DNA of 9,768 bases from an uncultured Peptococcaceae bacterium (GTDB lineage Bacteria > Bacillota > Limnochordia > Darwinibacteriales > Darwinibacteriaceae), in NCBI GenBank assembly GCA_937988745.1, contig CALKAR010000096.1, forward strand, positions 1 through 9,768. Reading direction: 5' to 3'. This document shows, piece after piece, positions 6,931-9,768 of the stretch. The notes beneath the pieces are model-generated. The model did not search any database and was not told the DNA's origin. It saw only the letters and a list, made by a program, of their open reading frames with translations. A program made the translations under genes and the position numbers. Within the stretch, counting starts at the first letter, position 1, and the number at the start of each line of letters is the position of its first letter.

Positions 6931-6976
6931 CAAAGCGGCAGCCGGGGGTCGGGGTTTGGGGGTGGCTGCCGCTTTG
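6931..6976. repeat. 13-bp perfect inverted repeat with G-rich loop
   Basis: CAAAGCGGCAGCC (6931-6943) and GGCTGCCGCTTTG (6964-6976) are perfect reverse complements around a 20-nt loop that, on the plus strand, holds three G runs (5, 4 and 5). This is the strongest hairpin in the window. Neither side is followed by a T tract, so it is not a classical intrinsic terminator. It lies in the divergent region, upstream of both flanking genes. Confidence 0.8.
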
Positions 6977-7002
6977 CTCAAATTACATACTCCAGGCTAT
7001 AG

Positions 7003-7029
7003 GCACTACTCAGTAGTGCTAGTAGTGCT
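7003..7029. repeat. Three AGTAGTGC half-sites: palindrome plus tandem copy
   Basis: GCACTACT (7003-7010), one base, then AGTAGTGC (7012-7019) form a perfect interrupted palindrome, and AGTAGTGCT is repeated head-to-tail at 7012-7020 and 7021-7029. Such clusters are typical of operators for dimeric regulators. It lies about 105 bp upstream of the HD-gene promoter and about 100 bp upstream of the gerE-like promoter. Which protein binds is unknown. Confidence 0.65.
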
Positions 7030-7065
7030 TTCATGTGTTATTTTAACAGTATTCATATTCCAATA

Positions 7066-7094
7066 ATATCGGACAAAGGTCCTAATTTATTTGG
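7066..7094 (-). promoter_or_regulatory. Possible sigma-D-like promoter facing the gerE-like gene
   Basis: The minus strand has CAAA (7094-7091), 16 nt, then TCCGATAT (7073-7066), matching the B. subtilis sigma-D consensus at 3 of 4 and 7 of 8 positions. Transcription from it would run through the AGTAGTGC repeats and the hairpin, giving a leader of about 225 nt before the gerE-like gene, or a non-coding RNA. It is a pattern match only, in AT-rich DNA. Confidence 0.3.
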
Positions 7095-7104
7095 GACCAT
7101 GTAT

Positions 7105-7120
7105 GCAACTTTCCAGTTGC
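7105..7120. repeat. Small inverted repeat at the HD-gene -35 region
   Basis: GCAACT (7105-7110) and AGTTGC (7115-7120) pair across TTCC. The right arm overlaps the proposed -35 (TTGCGG, 7117-7122), so it could be an operator, or a hairpin if transcription starts further upstream. Confidence 0.4.
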
Positions 7121-7145
7121 GGGTCGGGAGAGTGTATGGTATAAA
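7117..7145 (+). promoter_or_regulatory. Promoter of the HD-domain gene
   Basis: TTGCGG (7117-7122), 17 nt, then TATAAA (7140-7145) preceded by TGG, an extended -10 pattern. A second -10-like TATAAT lies at 7147-7152 with a poor -35. The expected leader is about 30 nt and includes the SD AAGGAG. Confidence 0.5.
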
Positions 7146-7180
7146 CTATAATAATAAGTACTATTAAGGAGTTGACGAAC

Positions 7181-7882
7181 ATGATTACCTTTGAAGATGT
7201 TCGCAATAACCCTGTCTTTCAAACCCTGATTGATAAATCAAACGCATACCTCAGAGCGCGGGGGTATACAGAACACGGAATGCGCCATGTAACATATGCG
7301 GCCAATACCACAGCTATGATTCTCGAAAAACTAGGCTACAGTGAACGCATGGTAGAGTTAGGAAAAATTACTGGCTACCTGCATGACATCGGCAATATGC
7401 ACAACCGCAAGCACCATGGAATTACTGGCGCCAATTTGGTCTATACTGAGCTGCGCATGATGGGAATGGATATCGAGGAAATATGCACCATTACTACTGC
7501 TATTGCCAATCATGAGGAAGAGATTGGACAAGCGGTTACCCCAATGACCGCAGCCCTGATCATCGCGGACAAAAGTGACGCCCATCGCACCCGGGTTCAC
7601 CGCCAGGGCAATGGGCGACCACATATTCATGATCGAGTAAACCTCGCTATTCTAGATTCAAACTTGTCCGTAGATCCAGAGGGCAGGACTATCACTTTCG
7701 AAATCGAGTTCGATCAGCAGTCCTGTCAAATCATGGATTACTTCGAGATTTATCTGACCCGCATGGAAATGTGTAAACAGGCGGCGGAGCTTCTCGGATG
7801 CCGCTTCCGCCTGGTTATAAATGGGTTGGAACTGTTGGGACATGTCCAGGAAGATAATGGCTCTGTTAGTGATGTGTCCTAA
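7181..7882 (+). CDS. HD-domain metal-dependent phosphohydrolase
   Basis: This 233-residue soluble protein has an HD fold with the full set of likely metal ligands: H36 (GMRHV), H68-D69 (LHDIGN), H79 (RKHHG), H111 (ANHEEE) and D130 in ADKSDAHR. The region after about residue 145 is mixed alpha/beta with no motif I recognise. HD proteins hydrolyse phosphate esters, often nucleotides or cyclic nucleotides, but the substrate cannot be told; the HD-GYP signature is absent. AAGGAG (7166-7171), 9 nt upstream, supports the ATG at 7181 over an in-frame TTG at 7172 that abuts the SD. It is the only plus-strand gene here. It lies in the degU-comFA interval, where B. subtilis has yviA, and its last 17 nt overlap the end of degU tail to tail. 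Confidence 0.88.
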   Translation: MITFEDVRNNPVFQTLIDKSNAYLRARGYTEHGMRHVTYAANTTAMILEKLGYSERMVELGKITGYLHDIGNMHNRKHHGITGANLVYTELRMMGMDIEEICTITTAIANHEEEIGQAVTPMTAALIIADKSDAHRTRVHRQGNGRPHIHDRVNLAILDSNLSVDPEGRTITFEIEFDQQSCQIMDYFEIYLTRMEMCKQAAELLGCRFRLVINGLELLGHVQEDNGSVSDVS

Positions 7883-8540
7883 AAAGCCCTTTACTAACTG
7901 CGTAAACGGCCGCTTGCGTCCGATCTTCAACGTCTAGTTTGCGGAGCAGACTAGTAATGTGGTTCTTTACGGTCTTTTCACTAATATACAGACGGGCTGC
8001 AATTTCCTTGTTGCTCATGCCCTGCACGATGCACTGCAGCACATCCTGCTCCCGCGGAGTGAGCTGCAGTTCTTCTAATGTCGCAGCGCTCTGAATTCGG
8101 TTGTATTCCTGGCTGATGCGGTGATACCGCTCCATGACTTTTTCCATCAGATGGCTGGGGAACACGGATTCACCGGCTCCAATTCGTTTGATGGCTTGAA
8201 TCAGTCGAGCTGGTTCCGCATCTTTGAGCATATAACCATCAACGCCTGCTCGAATCATCTCACTGATATACGAGACGTCATCGTGAATGGTCAAAGCCAG
8301 AATACGAGTTTCCGGATGGTTTTTCCGCATGCGTGCAGCCACTTCAATTCCGGTCATATCCGGGAGGTTTACATCTAATAAAACCACATCCGGATTGATC
8401 TCGGGCACCATTTCAAGGGCGGATTCCCCATCAGCTGCTTGTCCCACGACAGCCAGCTCTTCATCAAGCTCCAAGAGCTTCATCAGCCCCTGCCGTAAGA
8501 GTGCATGATCATCTACGATTAATACTTTGATTACTTCCAA
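7866..8540 (-). CDS. degU: DegU-type response regulator (NarL/FixJ family)
   Basis: The 224-residue protein has an N-terminal receiver domain with the acidic pair D10-D11, phospho-acceptor D56 (VLLDVNLPD), T84 and K106 (YMLKDAEP). A linker (about 128-158) is followed by a LuxR-type HTH (LTPREQDVL from 160, recognition helix SEKTVKNH). D56 is the phosphorylated residue of B. subtilis DegU. Translation starts with TTG at 8540, supported by seven G with a 6-nt spacer, and overlaps the end of degS by 32 nt, so the pair is co-transcribed and probably translationally coupled. In B. subtilis DegU controls exoenzymes, motility and competence, consistent with the neighbouring com and flagellar genes. 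The 3' end overlaps the convergent HD gene and no terminator is visible between them. Confidence 0.93.
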   Translation of the reverse strand: MEVIKVLIVDDHALLRQGLMKLLELDEELAVVGQAADGESALEMVPEINPDVVLLDVNLPDMTGIEVAARMRKNHPETRILALTIHDDVSYISEMIRAGVDGYMLKDAEPARLIQAIKRIGAGESVFPSHLMEKVMERYHRISQEYNRIQSAATLEELQLTPREQDVLQCIVQGMSNKEIAARLYISEKTVKNHITSLLRKLDVEDRTQAAVYAVSKGLFRTHH

Positions 8541-9717
8541 CTATATCCCCCCCACTCATCTGTGGATGCAGTGGAACTGAGGCTACAAGGCGCGTACCCC
8601 GCCCTGGCGCTGACTTCAAGGTAAAGGAGCCATTGAGAAGCTTGATGCGATCCTGCATTCCGATTAGCCCGTAATGCCGTCCGTCATGTAAGCGGTTCTG
8701 CACCTCCTCCATATCAAAGCCCACTCCATTATCAAACACTCCAACGCTGACCCGCTCGTTGGTAAACTCTATGCGGACCGTAACCTGAGTGGGACGCCCA
8801 TGGCGCAGACTATTGCTCACCGCTTCCTGAATCGTCCGGAACAAGGCTACCTCAACTGCGTCGTCGAGGCGGACCTCCTGTCCTACCACAACAACCTCAC
8901 TGTTTACTCCGTGCTGGTCACAACTTTCTCTTACATAGCGCATTGCAGTATGCACTAAGCCCAAGTCTTCCAGCGTAAGTGGGCTCAGATCATAAATGAT
9001 GCGCCGTACATCTCCGATAATTGTCTTAATCAAAGTTTTTACTGAACCGTATTCGGAAAAAGCTTCCTCCTGACGTCCAGCGCAGTGAAGCCGCTCGCAG
9101 ATATCAAGCTTAATCATTATGTTGGCTAGATCCTGCACCGGTCCATCGTGGATTTCACGGGCGAGACGGCGCCTCTCGTTTTCCTGGCCCTTTAAAATGC
9201 CTTGACTTATTTCATAGCGAACCTGCACGTTTTCAATTTCATCATTTACATCGCGCAAATTCCCTTCCAAGTAAGCTAGAGCAACCCCCACCTGCGAAAC
9301 AAAGCGCTCAGCCTTGCTGGCAATTTGATCCATTCTGTTGAGTGAAATTTCCAAATTTTTCCGCTGTAAGCGTAGATTCCTTTCTCTCTCCTGCGCCACA
9401 GCTAAAGATTCGCGTAAGCGTTCCGCTATCTTGTACGCGTCTGCCTGGTCTCCTTCGGTATGATGCTCGAAATCGCGGTTGAGTTCGTAGAGTCTAACGC
9501 GTGCCTGCTTAAACTGTCTATCCAAGCTTTCTACCTGACGAATCGCTTGGCTCACCGCTCTTTTGACCTGCTCTAACTCAGCCTGCAGACGATGGTATTC
9601 GTTCCTAGCTTGCTCGGCAATGTCGTACATCTGACTCTTGCCTTGCTCTAGCGCAGTTAAGGTGCTGCGCAGCACTGCTTCTACTCGCGCCGTGGACAAT
9701 AGATTAGCATCGTTCAT
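8509..9717 (-). CDS. degS: DegS-type cytoplasmic sensor histidine kinase
   Basis: The 402-residue protein has no membrane segment. About residues 20-180 are a long coiled coil (sensor domain). Next comes a HisKA_3 dimerisation domain with the phospho-acceptor H190 in REIHDGPVQDLAN, nearly the same number as H189 of B. subtilis DegS. The HATPase domain follows: N box QEAVSNSLRHG (about 297-307), G1 DNGVGFD (about 329-335) and a G2-type GLIGMQDR with GRGT near 372. It autophosphorylates and transfers phosphate to DegU. The ATG at 9717 is preferred to a TTG at 9747 because the latter has no RBS and the extra 10 residues are not family-like; even so the RBS at 9717 (GGTAGGCG) is weak. A TATAAA at 9767-9762 could be its -10. 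Confidence 0.94.
   Translation of the reverse strand: MNDANLLSTARVEAVLRSTLTALEQGKSQMYDIAEQARNEYHRLQAELEQVKRAVSQAIRQVESLDRQFKQARVRLYELNRDFEHHTEGDQADAYKIAERLRESLAVAQERERNLRLQRKNLEISLNRMDQIASKAERFVSQVGVALAYLEGNLRDVNDEIENVQVRYEISQGILKGQENERRRLAREIHDGPVQDLANIMIKLDICERLHCAGRQEEAFSEYGSVKTLIKTIIGDVRRIIYDLSPLTLEDLGLVHTAMRYVRESCDQHGVNSEVVVVGQEVRLDDAVEVALFRTIQEAVSNSLRHGRPTQVTVRIEFTNERVSVGVFDNGVGFDMEEVQNRLHDGRHYGLIGMQDRIKLLNGSFTLKSAPGRGTRLVASVPLHPQMSGGDIVGSNQSINRR
8541..8553 (-). promoter_or_regulatory. Seven-G ribosome binding site of degU
   Basis: Seven G (8553 to 8547) and the spacer ATATAG precede the TTG start. The G run lies inside degS and encodes part of its MSGGD segment, so its length is constrained by two reading frames. 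Confidence 0.7.
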
Positions 9718-9761
9718 ATTTATTCGCCTACCATTTAGGATTGACAATCAATAGAACTCAC

Positions 9762-9767
9762 TTTATA
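9762..9767 (-). promoter_or_regulatory. Possible -10 of the degS-degU operon
   Basis: TATAAA (9767 to 9762 on the minus strand) lies about 45 nt before the degS ATG. Any -35 element would fall outside the window, so this is tentative. Confidence 0.3.
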
Positions 9768-9768
9768 C

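Larger units (their letters stand above)
6856..7180. other. Divergent intergenic region, about 325-350 bp without a gene
   Basis: This stretch separates the gerE-like gene (leftward) from the HD-domain gene (rightward). In order it holds the gerE-like promoter, the G-rich-loop hairpin, the AGTAGTGCT repeats, an AT-rich segment (7030-7100) with a CAAA, 16 nt, TCCGATAT element on the minus strand, a small inverted repeat (7105-7120) and the HD-gene promoter. I see no tRNA, no recognisable riboswitch and no credible small protein. Confidence 0.7.

Noticed and set aside
7033..7167. Plus-strand ATG-initiated 44-codon reading frame ending just before the HD gene SD
   Set aside because: No ribosome binding site, no recognisable composition, and it runs through the proposed HD-gene promoter; most likely chance.
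7064..7180. Structured leader or riboswitch upstream of the HD gene (GGTCC/GGACC and GCAACT/AGTTGC pairs)
   Set aside because: Stems are only 5-6 bp, overlap the likely promoter, and match no riboswitch class I know.
1..9768. Mobile element, prophage, CRISPR or defence system
   Set aside because: No transposase, integrase, terminal repeats, spaced repeats or nuclease-type genes; all genes fit a conserved chromosomal locus.

Overview
The window carries a chromosomal motility, competence and signalling locus, almost certainly from a flagellated Gram-positive (Bacillota), and probably a Clostridia-type anaerobe. The evidence is gene order. Reading the minus strand from right to left gives degS, degU, [HD-domain gene on the other strand], a GerE-like HTH gene, comFA, comFC, flgM, flgN, flgK, flgL, a yviE/DUF6470-like gene and fliW. 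Bacillus subtilis has the same backbone (degS-degU-yviA-comFA-comFB-comFC-yvyF-flgM-yvyG-flgK-flgL-yviE-fliW-csrA-hag). Here comFB and yvyF are missing, and the slot between degU and comFA holds two different genes. I see no transposase, integrase, phage gene, CRISPR array, tRNA or rRNA. The species cannot be named from the sequence alone.

Left part (about 1-4135): a tightly packed flagellar late-gene operon on the minus strand, flgM-flgN-flgK-flgL-DUF6470-fliW. Gaps are 3-15 nt and several ribosome binding sites lie inside the preceding gene. A good sigma-D (sigma-28/FliA-type) promoter lies just upstream of flgM, and its -35 element overlaps the comFC stop codon. The operon encodes the anti-sigma factor, the hook-junction chaperone, the two hook-filament junction proteins and the flagellin-binding CsrA antagonist.

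Middle (about 4206-6606): comFA and comFC, overlapping each other, encode the DNA-uptake ATPase and its phosphoribosyltransferase-like partner. A stem-loop terminator separates comFA from the upstream small regulator gene.

Right part (about 6613-9768): a regulatory cluster. It has a 72-residue stand-alone GerE/LuxR-type HTH protein, a divergent intergenic region of about 350 bp rich in symmetric sequences, a plus-strand HD-domain phosphohydrolase-like gene, and the DegS-DegU two-component pair. The HD gene and degU converge and overlap by 17 nt. The stand-alone HTH resembles the DegU output domain (34 of 61 positions identical by hand alignment).

Together the locus couples environmental sensing (DegS-DegU), DNA uptake (ComF) and late flagellar assembly (FlgM checkpoint, FlgK/FlgL, FliW). 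Three regulators here (flgM, gerE-like, degU) share an exact seven-G ribosome binding site 6 nt before the start codon. The most unusual features are this repeated seven-G element, the five 9-residue repeats in the DUF6470 protein, and the repeats and G-rich-loop hairpin in the divergent region. I do not see a wholly new defence or mobile system.
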